Assembly: GCA_048976805.1 (NCBI GenBank)
Contig: JBHGUR010000078.1
Span: 62,001 to 126,000 of the forward strand
Source: Ectobacillus sp048976805
GTDB lineage: Bacteria > Bacillota > Bacilli > Bacillales > Bacillaceae_G
Direction of reading: 5' to 3'
Length of the DNA: 64,000 nt
Numbering within the stretch: the first letter of the stretch is position 1; each line of letters begins with the position of its first letter. Below, in pieces: positions 17,612 through 26,181 of this stretch. The notes under the pieces were generated by a model. That model searched no databases and was not told the DNA's origin. It saw only the letters and a list, made by a program, of their open reading frames with translations. Both the position numbers and the translations under genes were made by a program.

Positions 17612-19111
17612 ATGATGAGTGAAGCGCAGGATAGCTTTGTAAAAAAGGAAGGAGAAGCTTTTCCAGGGAAAACATATGCCGAGCATTTACTTAAGCATGT
17701 ATTTGCGTATCAGCGTGATTATTTATATAAAGAAATGTTTGCAATTCATTATGCTCATGCTGTGATGCTAATAGAGTGTGGCATTTTGCAAAAGGAAGAA
17801 GGGAAACAAATTTTACGAGGGATACGCGAAGTTGAGCAGCACGATTTTTCGGTTCAAGAGTACGATTCGCGCTATGAAGATTTGTTTTTTCTGGTAGAAG
17901 ATCGCATACAGGAAGCAATCGGCAGCGAAAAGGCTGGAAATATGCATATCGCCCGCAGCCGCAATGATATGGGAGTGGCGATGTACCGAATGGTGCTGCG
18001 CCGCCATCTTTTGCAGCTGCTTGATTGCAGCATTATGCTCGGGGAAAGCTTACTTGAAAAAGCAGCTGAACAAAAGACAACGATTGTAACGGCATATACG
18101 CACACGCAGCCGGCACAGCCGACGGCGCTTGGCCACTATTTTCTCGCCATTTTTGATGGACTGGGGCGGGATATAAAGCGGTTGTTTCAAGCGTATGAAA
18201 CGGTAAACCGCTCTCCTTTAGGAGCGGCGGCTTTGGCGACGACAGGTTTTCCGATTAACAGGGAGCGTGTTGCACAGCTCCTCGGTTTTTCCGGTTTAGT
18301 CGAAAATTCCTACGATGCTATTGCCGGTGCTGATTATTTACTGGAGGCAAGCGCTGCGGTAGCAATGCTTATGACCAATGCTGGCCGCTGGATTCAAGAT
18401 TTTCTCGTACAGGCGACAAAGGAGTTTGGCGGAATTGTTGTCGCGGATCCATATGTACAAACCAGCAGCATTATGCCGCAAAAACGGAATCCTGTTTCGA
18501 TTGAACATTCGCGGGCATTGGCGAGCAGCTCCTATGCAGAGGCATTATCTGTATTTCACATGATTCATAACACGCCATTTGGCGATATTGTCGATACGGA
18601 GGACGACTTGCAGCCGCATTTATATAGAAGCTGCGAGAAGGCAAAGCGCGTTATGCATTTGATGAATGCGGTTATTCGGACTATGCATATTGATAAGGAA
18701 AAGTTAGAGGAAAAGGCAAAGCAACACGCGATTACGATTACAGAACTCGCCGATGTGCTAACGAGGGATAAGGGAGTTTCATTTCGGCAAGCCCATAAGC
18801 TGGCAAGCGCTATCGCAAAGGAATGCAACGCTAAAAAAATAGAATTGCATGAACTGAAACCGGAGGAAGCAAGCAAGCTTTTATCTATTCAAATTACGGA
18901 AAAAGAGTGGCATGAAATTACTTCTCCGCAAGTATTTGTACAGCGCCGCTGTGTGCAAGGCGGCCCTTGTGAACAGGAAATGGACAGAATGATAGAAGAT
19001 CGCCAACGCCATTTACAGAAGCTGCAGGAAAAGGCGAAGCAATATACGGATAAGTTGAAGGAAGCAGACGTCTTGCTCCAGAAGGTAACGGAGCAGTATA
19101 TAAAACAATAA
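17612..19111 (+). CDS. Argininosuccinate lyase-like protein, stand-alone
   Basis: 499-residue member of the fumarase/aspartase/argininosuccinate lyase superfamily, most like ArgH. ARSRNDMGVAMYRMVLRRHL (about 111-130), the HTQPAQPTALGHY block (catalytic His region) and the superfamily signature SSIMPQKRNPVSIEH (about 288-302, flexible loop with catalytic Ser) are all visible. ArgH catalyses argininosuccinate to arginine plus fumarate. Normal length is about 460; the C-terminus here carries an additional coiled-coil-like tail. ATG 17612 follows AGGAGGGAC. There is no argG or other arginine gene nearby, so an alternative adduct as substrate is possible. Confidence 0.8.
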   Translation: MMSEAQDSFVKKEGEAFPGKTYAEHLLKHVFAYQRDYLYKEMFAIHYAHAVMLIECGILQKEEGKQILRGIREVEQHDFSVQEYDSRYEDLFFLVEDRIQEAIGSEKAGNMHIARSRNDMGVAMYRMVLRRHLLQLLDCSIMLGESLLEKAAEQKTTIVTAYTHTQPAQPTALGHYFLAIFDGLGRDIKRLFQAYETVNRSPLGAAALATTGFPINRERVAQLLGFSGLVENSYDAIAGADYLLEASAAVAMLMTNAGRWIQDFLVQATKEFGGIVVADPYVQTSSIMPQKRNPVSIEHSRALASSSYAEALSVFHMIHNTPFGDIVDTEDDLQPHLYRSCEKAKRVMHLMNAVIRTMHIDKEKLEEKAKQHAITITELADVLTRDKGVSFRQAHKLASAIAKECNAKKIELHELKPEEASKLLSIQITEKEWHEITSPQVFVQRRCVQGGPCEQEMDRMIEDRQRHLQKLQEKAKQYTDKLKEADVLLQKVTEQYIKQ

Positions 19112-19154
19112 ATGATAGCAATAGAACATTGATAAAAAGAACATTGTTAATGCA

Positions 19155-19194
19155 GGCTCATTTGCATCAAGCAGCTTTTTGATTCGAATGAGCC
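19155..19194 (+). terminator. Probable hairpin terminator after the ArgH-like gene
   Basis: GGCTCATT (19155-19162) / AATGAGCC (19187-19194), extendable with mismatches towards the loop. No T-run follows, so termination would be weak or factor-assisted. Confidence 0.5.
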
Positions 19195-19289
19195 AAAACT
19201 ATGTTATATCGGCAATAACGGTTAATATGACCGTTTGGATAAAGAAGAAAATTATAAATTAAACAATAATAAAACCTTGTTTCAATCAG

Positions 19290-19322
19290 TGAAGTAAGTT
19301 AAACTAAAAGCAAGTTACTTCA
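19290..19322 (+). promoter_or_regulatory. Palindromic operator upstream of the ROK regulator
   Basis: TGAAGTAAGTT (19290-19300) / AAGTTACTTCA (19312-19322), 10 of 11 positions paired, 11-base spacer. A possible promoter (TTGTTT 19278, TAAACT about 19300) overlaps it. ROK repressors bind such palindromes, so autoregulation and control of the mal genes is inferred. Confidence 0.6.
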
Positions 19323-19326
19323 TTCA

Positions 19327-20577
19327 TTGAAAAAAGTAAGAAGGAGGTGTGCCTCCATCACAAATGTACGCAAAGGAAACAAAGCACTTATAAAAGATTT
19401 GAACCGCTATTTAGTGTTAGAGTATATTCGGCAAAACGGGCAAGTAAGCCGAACAGCGATTGCGAAAGCTACGAAAATGGGGCTTTCTACTGTAACAAAC
19501 ATTGTAGAAGAACTTCTGCAGGCAAAGTTGGTTCATGAAGTTGGCACTGCCGATTCGACCGGCGGAAGAAAGGCTGTGCTATTGGAATTTAATAAGCATT
19601 ACAGTTATACATTCGGCGTGAAAATCGAGGAAGAGCAAGTGCGCTTGGCTTTGACAAATTTGTGCGCCGAAATTTTGGACAAACGGAATATTTCATTTGA
19701 AAAGGGAAGCGGCCCTGCCCAAGTTATATCGCTTATCGTCTTCCATATAAAAGAAATTATGAAAGCGCATAACCTATCTGTTGCCGATTTGTCCGGCATT
19801 GGGATTGCTTCTTCAGGCCTTATAAACCGCCAGCAAGGAACAATTGTCCGCTCTTCTATCCTCGGCTGGGAAAATATTTCGATTTGCCGGCAAGTGAGTG
19901 AGCAAATTGAAAGCATTCCTGTTTACCTGGACAAAAATATAAACGCTTACACATTGGCGGAACTTTCTTTTGGATTCGGAAAGCAGCTTAGTAGTTTTGT
20001 ATGCTTGTCCGTTGGCGCCGGGCTTGGGATGACGACTGTCATAAATGGAGAAATTTACTCGGGCAGCTTTGGAGGAGCAGGTGAATTTGGCCACACAATC
20101 GTACAAATGAACGGGCATTTATGCCATTGTGGGCAGCAAGGCTGCTTGGAAATGTATGCGTCTGAAGCGTATTTGCAAAATGAAGGGCCGTTTTTGAAGG
20201 AATATTATCCACATTCCCCTGTTGATGTTTATACATTTAAAGGGTTGCGGGAGGCAGTGGAGAAACAAGACCCGCTCGCACTCGAACTAATGAAACGAAT
20301 GGGGGTTCATTTAGGATTTGGGATTGTAAATATCATTAACAGCCTAAACCCGAGCATAATTGTGTTAATGGGCGAGGGACTAGAGTATGCAAAATATTTT
20401 CTTCCGTATACGTTACAAACGGCACAGCAAAATTATTTTGCTGCAGCAAATCTTCCAACTGAGATAGTTGTCTCACAAATTGGGAACGATTCCTGGCTTA
20501 AAGGAGCTGCTTTGCTTGCAATCCGCGAACTATTTCGCGTGCCGATTTACAGCCCAGAATCTATAAAAGGCAGGTAG
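19327..20577 (+). CDS. ROK-family (XylR/NagC-type) transcriptional regulator
   Basis: About 406-416 residues. An N-terminal winged helix (LVLEYIRQNGQVSRTAIAKATKMGLSTVTNIVEEL) precedes a ROK sugar-kinase-like domain with SVGAGLGMTTVINGEIYSGSFGGAGEFGH, and the zinc-type cluster CHCGQQGCLEMYAS. Such proteins are sugar-responsive repressors or activators. The start is uncertain: the only canonical in-frame start is TTG 19327, which has no ribosome site, while a very strong AAGGAGG lies inside the frame at 19341-19347, 9 bases before ATC 19357. It heads a same-strand run with maa and two alpha-glucosidase genes and has a palindrome in its promoter, so it probably controls alpha-glucoside use. Confidence 0.85.
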   Translation: MKKVRRRCASITNVRKGNKALIKDLNRYLVLEYIRQNGQVSRTAIAKATKMGLSTVTNIVEELLQAKLVHEVGTADSTGGRKAVLLEFNKHYSYTFGVKIEEEQVRLALTNLCAEILDKRNISFEKGSGPAQVISLIVFHIKEIMKAHNLSVADLSGIGIASSGLINRQQGTIVRSSILGWENISICRQVSEQIESIPVYLDKNINAYTLAELSFGFGKQLSSFVCLSVGAGLGMTTVINGEIYSGSFGGAGEFGHTIVQMNGHLCHCGQQGCLEMYASEAYLQNEGPFLKEYYPHSPVDVYTFKGLREAVEKQDPLALELMKRMGVHLGFGIVNIINSLNPSIIVLMGEGLEYAKYFLPYTLQTAQQNYFAAANLPTEIVVSQIGNDSWLKGAALLAIRELFRVPIYSPESIKGR

Positions 20578-20583
20578 ATTGTA

Positions 20584-21138
20584 TTGAAAACAGAAAAAGA
20601 AAAAATGCTAAACGGCGAGCTGTATCTTGCGGCTGACCCTGTTTTAGTGAAAGAGCGCGAGCGGGCGCGAAGATTGACGCGGCTATATAATCAAACATTA
20701 GAAACAGAATATGAAAAGCGCACCGAGCTATTGAAAGAACTACTAGGGGCAACAGGCAAAAGTTTATACATCGAACCGACTTTTCGCTGTGATTACGGCT
20801 ATAACATTACAGTCGGCGAGAATTTTTACGCGAATTTTGATTGTGTAATTTTAGATGTGTGCAGCGTGCGTATCGGCGATAATTGCTTTATGGCGCCAGG
20901 CGTCCATATCTATACGGCAACGCATCCATTAGATCCTATAGAGCGCGTTTCTGGTGCAGAATTCGGGAAGCCGGTTATAATTGGCGATAACGTATGGATT
21001 GGCGGGCGCGCCGTTATTAATCCGGGAGTCACCATTGGCGACAATGCGGTCATTGCTTCCGGTGCGGTTGTTACAAAGGATGTTCCGCCTAATACAGTAG
21101 TCGGTGGAAATCCTGCAAGAGTTATAAAAATAATTTAA
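20584..21138 (+). CDS. maa: Maltose O-acetyltransferase
   Basis: 184-residue left-handed beta-helix acetyltransferase that acetylates maltose or glucose with acetyl-CoA. It follows B. subtilis Maa closely: TEKEKMLNGELY start, EPTFRCDYGYNITVGENFYANFDCVILD, catalytic His in HIYTATHPLDP, then hexapeptide repeats IGDNVWIGGRAVINPGVTIGD and VVGGNPARVIKII. TTG 20584 is the start (6 bases after the ROK stop), since the family's conserved N-terminus begins there. Lies within the ROK-malL cluster. Confidence 0.92.
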   Translation: MKTEKEKMLNGELYLAADPVLVKERERARRLTRLYNQTLETEYEKRTELLKELLGATGKSLYIEPTFRCDYGYNITVGENFYANFDCVILDVCSVRIGDNCFMAPGVHIYTATHPLDPIERVSGAEFGKPVIIGDNVWIGGRAVINPGVTIGDNAVIASGAVVTKDVPPNTVVGGNPARVIKII

Positions 21139-21161
21139 ACATAGAATAGGAGCTGTTATTA

Positions 21162-22853
21162 ATGCAAACGTTTGCCAAAGGAAATGCCGAATGGTGGAAA
21201 AAAGCGACAGTATATCAAATCTATCCGCGCAGCTTTATGGATTCAAACGGAGATGGAATTGGCGACTTACAAGGAATTATCTCTAAGCTTGACTATTTAA
21301 AAACACTTGGTGTAGATGTCGTGTGGCTAAGCCCGGTTTACGATTCCCCCAACGATGATAATGGCTATGATATTCGCGATTATGAAAAAATTATGCAGGA
21401 ATTCGGCACAATGGAAGATTTCGACCTTATGCTTGCAGAAATGCATAAACGCGGCATCAAGCTTGTAATGGATCTTGTTGTCAACCATACATCCGACGAA
21501 CACGAATGGTTTGTGCAGTCGCGCAGCAGCAAGGATAATCCATATCGAGATTTTTATTACTGGCGCGCAGGAAAAGACGGAAAAGAGCCAAATAACTGGG
21601 GTTCCGTATTTAGCGGTCCGGCATGGGAATATGATGAAACGACAGGCGAATATTATTTGCACATCTTTACAAAAAAGCAGCCAGACTTAAACTGGGAAAA
21701 TCCGAAGGTGCGCGAAGAAGTGTACAAAATGATGCGTTTTTGGCTTGACAAAGGCATTGACGGCTTCCGTATGGATGTTATTAATTTTATTTCAAAGGTT
21801 CCTGGCTTGCCGGACGGTGAATTACAGCCGGGCCAACTGTACGCAGATGGCGGCCAATACTACTTAAATGGTCCGCGTGTCCACGAGTTTTTACAGGAAA
21901 TGAACCGGGAAGTGTTATCAAAATACGATATTATGACAGTAGGCGAAATGCCGGGAACAAATCCGGAGCTTGCCGTGTTATATACAAGCCCGGAGCGCCA
22001 AGAAGTGAATATGATTTTCACATTTGAGCATATGGACTTAGATAGCGCCCCTGGAGGAAAATGGAATTTGAAGCCGCTAAGCTTGCTTGATTTGAAGGAT
22101 AATTTTACAAAATGGCAAATCGGCTTGCACAATAAAGGGTGGAATAGTTTATATTGGAACAACCACGACCAGCCGCGTATTGTATCGCGTTTTGGCAACG
22201 ATAAGGAGTATCGTGTACAGTCGGCAAAAATGCTGGCTACTTGCCTGCATATGCTGCAAGGAACTCCGTATATATACCAAGGTGAGGAAATCGGCATGGT
22301 AAACGTGCAATTTGAAGATTTAGCGGATTACCGCGATGTAGAAACGTTAAATATGTATAAAGAGCGTACGCAGCTTGGCTATAAGCATGAGGAGATTATG
22401 AAATCCATTTATGTGAAAGGGCGAGATAACGCGAGAACGCCGATGCAGTGGGATGACAGCGAAAATTCCGGATTTACGACAGGAAATCCGTGGATTAAAG
22501 TTAACCCGCGCTATCCGGAGATTAATGCAAAACAAGCTTTAGAAGATGAGAGTTCTATTTTCTATTACTACCAAGCATTAATTCGCCTGCGCAAGGAAAT
22601 GGATATTATCATATATGGCGATTATCGCTTATTGCATCGTGAAAATGAAGCAGTATTTGCTTATGAGCGCACGCTGGAAAACGAAAAGCTAATCGTGCTT
22701 TGCAATTTTACTGGCCAAACGCAAACTTTGGATGACGCGGAGCTATTAGCCGAGATGAAGCAGGCGGATGTGTTAATTGCGAATTATCCGCAAGAAGCAA
22801 AGCAAGAGCTAACACTAAAGCCATATGAAGCGGTTGTGTATTATAAAAAATAA
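21162..22853 (+). CDS. malL: GH13 oligo-1,6-glucosidase (Val-type specificity site)
   Basis: 563-residue intracellular GH13 alpha-glucosidase, no signal peptide. Catalytic residues are in GFRMDVINF (Asp nucleophile), MTVGEMPG (Glu acid/base) and WNNHDQPR (Asp). The residue after the nucleophile is Val, as in B. cereus oligo-1,6-glucosidase, which predicts cleavage of alpha-1,6 bonds (isomaltose, limit dextrins). The whole sequence reads like that enzyme. ATG 21162 follows AATAGGAGCTG. Followed by a strong terminator, so the second glucosidase gene has its own promoter or depends on read-through. Confidence 0.93.
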   Translation: MQTFAKGNAEWWKKATVYQIYPRSFMDSNGDGIGDLQGIISKLDYLKTLGVDVVWLSPVYDSPNDDNGYDIRDYEKIMQEFGTMEDFDLMLAEMHKRGIKLVMDLVVNHTSDEHEWFVQSRSSKDNPYRDFYYWRAGKDGKEPNNWGSVFSGPAWEYDETTGEYYLHIFTKKQPDLNWENPKVREEVYKMMRFWLDKGIDGFRMDVINFISKVPGLPDGELQPGQLYADGGQYYLNGPRVHEFLQEMNREVLSKYDIMTVGEMPGTNPELAVLYTSPERQEVNMIFTFEHMDLDSAPGGKWNLKPLSLLDLKDNFTKWQIGLHNKGWNSLYWNNHDQPRIVSRFGNDKEYRVQSAKMLATCLHMLQGTPYIYQGEEIGMVNVQFEDLADYRDVETLNMYKERTQLGYKHEEIMKSIYVKGRDNARTPMQWDDSENSGFTTGNPWIKVNPRYPEINAKQALEDESSIFYYYQALIRLRKEMDIIIYGDYRLLHRENEAVFAYERTLENEKLIVLCNFTGQTQTLDDAELLAEMKQADVLIANYPQEAKQELTLKPYEAVVYYKK

Positions 22854-22859
22854 GAAGTT

Positions 22860-22900
22860 AAGAGGAAAAAAGATGAAAAATCTTTTTTCCTCTCGGTTTT
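22860..22900 (+). terminator. Terminator after malL
   Basis: AGAGGAAAAAAGAT / ATCTTTTTTCCTCT long stem followed by a T-containing tail. Confidence 0.88.
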
Positions 22901-22971
22901 ACTATTGATGTTTTGCGCCTGTTTCGGTAGCATAGTATACTGTGACAACAATGAAATAAGGAGAACAAACA

Positions 22972-24633
22972 ATGAAAAAACACTGGTGGAAAGAAGCAAC
23001 AGCTTATCAAATATATCCAAGAAGCTTTATGGATTCAAATGGCGACGGCATTGGCGATTTGCAAGGCGTTATTTCCAAGCTCGATTATCTAAAGGACCTT
23101 GGGATTGATGTTATTTGGATTTGCCCGTTCTATAAATCGCCAAACGATGATAACGGATATGATATCAGCGATTACCATGATGTAATGGATGTATTTGGAA
23201 CGATGGCAGATTTTGATCAATTGCTTGCTGCGGTGCACAAGCGCGGCATGAAGCTGATTATCGACCTTGTAATTAACCATACGAGCGATGAGCATCCATG
23301 GTTTATCGAATCGCGTTCTTCCAAGGATAACCCAAAGCGCGATTGGTACATTTGGCGCGACGGCAAAAACGGCAAGGAACCGAACAATTGGGAAAGTATT
23401 TTCAGCGGCTCCGCATGGGAATATGATGAAAAAACGGACCAATATTATTTGCATGTTTTCTCAAGAAGACAGCCTGATTTAAACTGGGAGAATAAAGAAG
23501 TTCGTTTTGCGCTATATGATATGATTAACTGGTGGCTCGATAAAGGAATTGACGGTTTCCGTGTGGATGCGATTTCGCATATTAAAAAGCGCGAAGGCCT
23601 TCCTGACCTTCCAAACCCGAAAAAATTAGATTATGTTCCTTCTTTTGACTACCACATGAATCAAGAAGGTATTCAAGAGTTTTTAGAAGAGCTCAAAGTG
23701 CAAACGTTTGCCAAATACGACATTATGACGGTCGGAGAAGCGAACGGGGTAACGATAGAAGATGCGGACGAGTGGGTCGGTGAAGAAAAAGGAAAATTCA
23801 ACATGGTTTTCCAATTTGAACACCTTGATTTATGGGATAAAAATACAGTTGGAGAAGTTGACGTTGTCGCATTGAAGGAAACATTTACAAAATGGCAAAA
23901 GGGCTTAGAAAACCATGGTTGGAATGCGCTATTTATTGAAAACCATGATAAAGCGCGCATCGTGTCTACATGGGGCAATGATAAAGAATATCGCGTTGAA
24001 AGCGCGAAAGCGTTCGGAGCGATGTATTTTTTAATGCAGGGAACACCGTTCATTTACCAAGGGCAAGAAATCGGCATGACAAATGTCCGCTTTGAATCGA
24101 TTGACGAATATGACGACGTTGCGATGAAAAACTATTATCGGATTGAACGTGAAAAGGGACGTTCCCATCTAGAGATTATGGAAGTGATTTGGAATAGCGG
24201 CCGTGACAATTCACGTACGCCGATGCAATGGGATGACAGTAAGAACGGAGGCTTCACAACCGGAACACCGTGGATGGGCGTGAATGAAAACTACAAAACA
24301 ATTAATGTAAAAGCAGATCTTGAAAATCCAGATTCAATTTTGAATTTCTATAAAAAGATGATTCGTTTACGCAAAGAGAATGAAGTATTCGTGTACGGTT
24401 CTTACGATTTAATTATGTCGGAAGATGAGCAAATTTATGCGTATACAAGAACATTGGGGAATAAGCAAGCGGTCATAATTACGAACTTGACAAATGAAAA
24501 AGCGAATTATGAGTGGCCTGATATTGCATTATCTTCTAAGGATTTAGTGTTAAGCAACTATAAAGTGCAGGACCATTCTGATGTATACGCATTTGAACTG
24601 CAGCCATACGAAGCGCGTGTGTACTTAATTTAA
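22972..24633 (+). CDS. Second GH13 alpha-glucosidase (Ala-type specificity site)
   Basis: 553-residue paralogue of the preceding enzyme. Catalytic positions are GFRVDAISH, MTVGEANG and ENHDKAR. The residue after the nucleophile is Ala, the type found in alpha-1,4-acting bacillar alpha-glucosidases (maltases), so the two enzymes probably divide alpha-1,6 and alpha-1,4 linkages. ATG 22972 follows AAGGAGAAC. The calcium-site region DSNGDGIGDLQG near the N-terminus is intact. Trehalose-6-phosphate or dextran glucosidase activity is a less likely alternative. Confidence 0.9.
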   Translation: MKKHWWKEATAYQIYPRSFMDSNGDGIGDLQGVISKLDYLKDLGIDVIWICPFYKSPNDDNGYDISDYHDVMDVFGTMADFDQLLAAVHKRGMKLIIDLVINHTSDEHPWFIESRSSKDNPKRDWYIWRDGKNGKEPNNWESIFSGSAWEYDEKTDQYYLHVFSRRQPDLNWENKEVRFALYDMINWWLDKGIDGFRVDAISHIKKREGLPDLPNPKKLDYVPSFDYHMNQEGIQEFLEELKVQTFAKYDIMTVGEANGVTIEDADEWVGEEKGKFNMVFQFEHLDLWDKNTVGEVDVVALKETFTKWQKGLENHGWNALFIENHDKARIVSTWGNDKEYRVESAKAFGAMYFLMQGTPFIYQGQEIGMTNVRFESIDEYDDVAMKNYYRIEREKGRSHLEIMEVIWNSGRDNSRTPMQWDDSKNGGFTTGTPWMGVNENYKTINVKADLENPDSILNFYKKMIRLRKENEVFVYGSYDLIMSEDEQIYAYTRTLGNKQAVIITNLTNEKANYEWPDIALSSKDLVLSNYKVQDHSDVYAFELQPYEARVYLI

Positions 24634-24650
24634 TAAGTGCATGACGCAAG

Positions 24651-24679
24651 AAAAGCAGCCAAAGGTTTGGCTGCTTTTG
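24651..24679. terminator. Terminator between the second glucosidase and yueD
   Basis: AAAAGCAGCC / GGCTGCTTTT perfect 10-bp stem, 9-base loop; usable by both convergent genes. Confidence 0.85.
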
Positions 24680-24728
24680 TATGTATGTTAATGAACGGGC
24701 TGAAAATTCCTCTTTTGTAAAATAAGTG

Positions 24729-25484
24729 CTATCTGGTTTCATCAATCCGGACTATGCCGCCTTGTTCGAAATTTTCCGTCTCTAAGAGATGAATAATTGC
24801 TTGCGCCACGTAATCGGGAGAGAGTAATTTTCCTTCTTCCTTTAAAGAGACAAAACGTTCTAGATTGGCGAAATCTTCTTTATGTGCAGCGCGAATTTGT
24901 GCCTGCATATCAGTATCGACAACTCCGGGTGCAAACGAAATAATTTTGGTCGGATAATCTTTTCCTTGTTCTTCTACAGCGACACAGCGTGTAAACATAT
25001 CGACTCCCGCTTTTGTTGTACAATAGGCACCCCAGCCAAAATAAGGATTTTTTCCTGCACCGGAGGAAATGTTTACGATGCGTTTGTCAACAAGCGCTTC
25101 ATTTGTCCGCTTTAAAAATTCGGATGTTAGTAACATCGGAGCCAGCAAATTTAGATGGACATTTTCAATTAATGCTGCATTCTCTGCCCGTTCTATCGGC
25201 TTCATTGGAGCCAGCATACCTGCATTATTAATGAGCGCAATAGCGGAGGCGCTTTCTAAATCAATAAGCGAGAATATTTCATCCATCACCTCTTCAATCT
25301 CATCGATTCGCAGCAAATCAAAGCTAAGGGGGTAAAATAATGTTCCTTTTTGTTTCGCTTTTTCTTCCAGCTCTTCGTTTCTGCTTCGCGAAATGGAGAA
25401 AACGATTACATCTCTTTCAATTAACTCTTTCACGATAGCTTCACCAAGCCCACGCGATGAGCCTGTAACAATAGCAAACCTCAT
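24729..25484 (-). CDS. yueD: SDR of the YueD (benzil reductase) type
   Basis: 251-residue short-chain reductase. Cofactor motif VTGSSRGLGEA (6-16), NNAG, catalytic Ser in NISSGAG and YCTTK are present. The GWGAYCTTKAGVDMFTRCVAVEEQ and SFAPGVVDTDMQAQIR blocks are those of B. cereus/B. subtilis YueD, described as an NADPH-dependent (S)-benzoin-forming benzil reductase; the natural substrate is unknown. ATG 25484 follows AGGAGGATTGCCTG. Monocistronic, diverging from the acetyltransferase gene. Confidence 0.88.
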   Translation of the reverse strand: MRFAIVTGSSRGLGEAIVKELIERDVIVFSISRSRNEELEEKAKQKGTLFYPLSFDLLRIDEIEEVMDEIFSLIDLESASAIALINNAGMLAPMKPIERAENAALIENVHLNLLAPMLLTSEFLKRTNEALVDKRIVNISSGAGKNPYFGWGAYCTTKAGVDMFTRCVAVEEQGKDYPTKIISFAPGVVDTDMQAQIRAAHKEDFANLERFVSLKEEGKLLSPDYVAQAIIHLLETENFEQGGIVRIDETR

Positions 25485-25627
25485 CAGGCAATCCTCCTTT
25501 TCTACAACATACCATTAAATAAAACAAGTGTAAATTTGAAAATGATATGAAACGGTTACATATTAAATGAGAAGTGCTATAGTAAAAGAAATAGGGCAGT
25601 TTACCGTATCGTGAAGGAGACATATAT

Positions 25628-26071
25628 ATGTACATTAATACAAAACGGTTTACGTTGCTTCCGTGTACAATTGAGCTTGTAAAGCAAAGAAACGAATATA
25701 AAGCGGGCGATCATATTCATATGTATTTGCAGCAGCTGCAGCATGATGCCAGTCTGCTTGGATGGGGCGCCTGGTATGTATTAGAACAGAACACGAATGA
25801 AATTATTGGGGACATTGGTTTTAAAGGAAAGCCAAATGAAGGCGAGGTTGAGGTTGGCTACGGTATGATTCCTTCTGTAAGGGGGAAAGGATATGCAAGT
25901 GAAGCAGTAGCTGCTTTGCTTCAGTGGGCCTTTGGAACAGGAGAAGTGCAAATAGTGCTTGCAGAGTGCTTAAAAACAAATGGGCCTTCTATTCGGGTGC
26001 TTGAGAAACTAGGATTTATAAAAACGTATGAAGGCAGCGAGATGTTATATTGGAAAAAATATAGATTATAA
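25628..26071 (+). CDS. GNAT-family N-acetyltransferase
   Basis: 147-residue single-domain GNAT enzyme using acetyl-CoA. The acetyl-CoA pyrophosphate loop is visible as MIPSVRGKGYASEAVAALLQWAF (R/Q-x-x-G-x-G/A pattern, about 82-104), followed by LKTNGPSIRVLEKLGF, typical of RimJ/RimL-like members. ATG 25628 follows GAAGGAGAC. Substrate cannot be assigned: protein N-terminus, antibiotic or metabolite are all possible. Ends before a bidirectional terminator. Confidence 0.85.
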   Translation: MYINTKRFTLLPCTIELVKQRNEYKAGDHIHMYLQQLQHDASLLGWGAWYVLEQNTNEIIGDIGFKGKPNEGEVEVGYGMIPSVRGKGYASEAVAALLQWAFGTGEVQIVLAECLKTNGPSIRVLEKLGFIKTYEGSEMLYWKKYRL

Positions 26072-26120
26072 TATGGAAACTGGATTGCCATGCATTACGG
26101 GAACTTTATAACAACATAAA

Positions 26121-26154
26121 AAACTGAGCACGGACAATTGCCCGTGCTCAGTTT
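26121..26154. terminator. Bidirectional terminator between the GNAT gene and scdA
   Basis: AAACTGAGCACGG / CCCGTGCTCAGTTT stem; perfect apart from one base, between convergent genes. Confidence 0.88.
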
Positions 26155-26181
26155 AAGCATTGTTTTTTAACATAGCATTAA

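Noticed and set aside
25545..25560. CcpA cre-like site ATGAAACGGTTACAT between yueD and the GNAT gene.
   Set aside because: One base too short for the consensus and not near the sugar genes.
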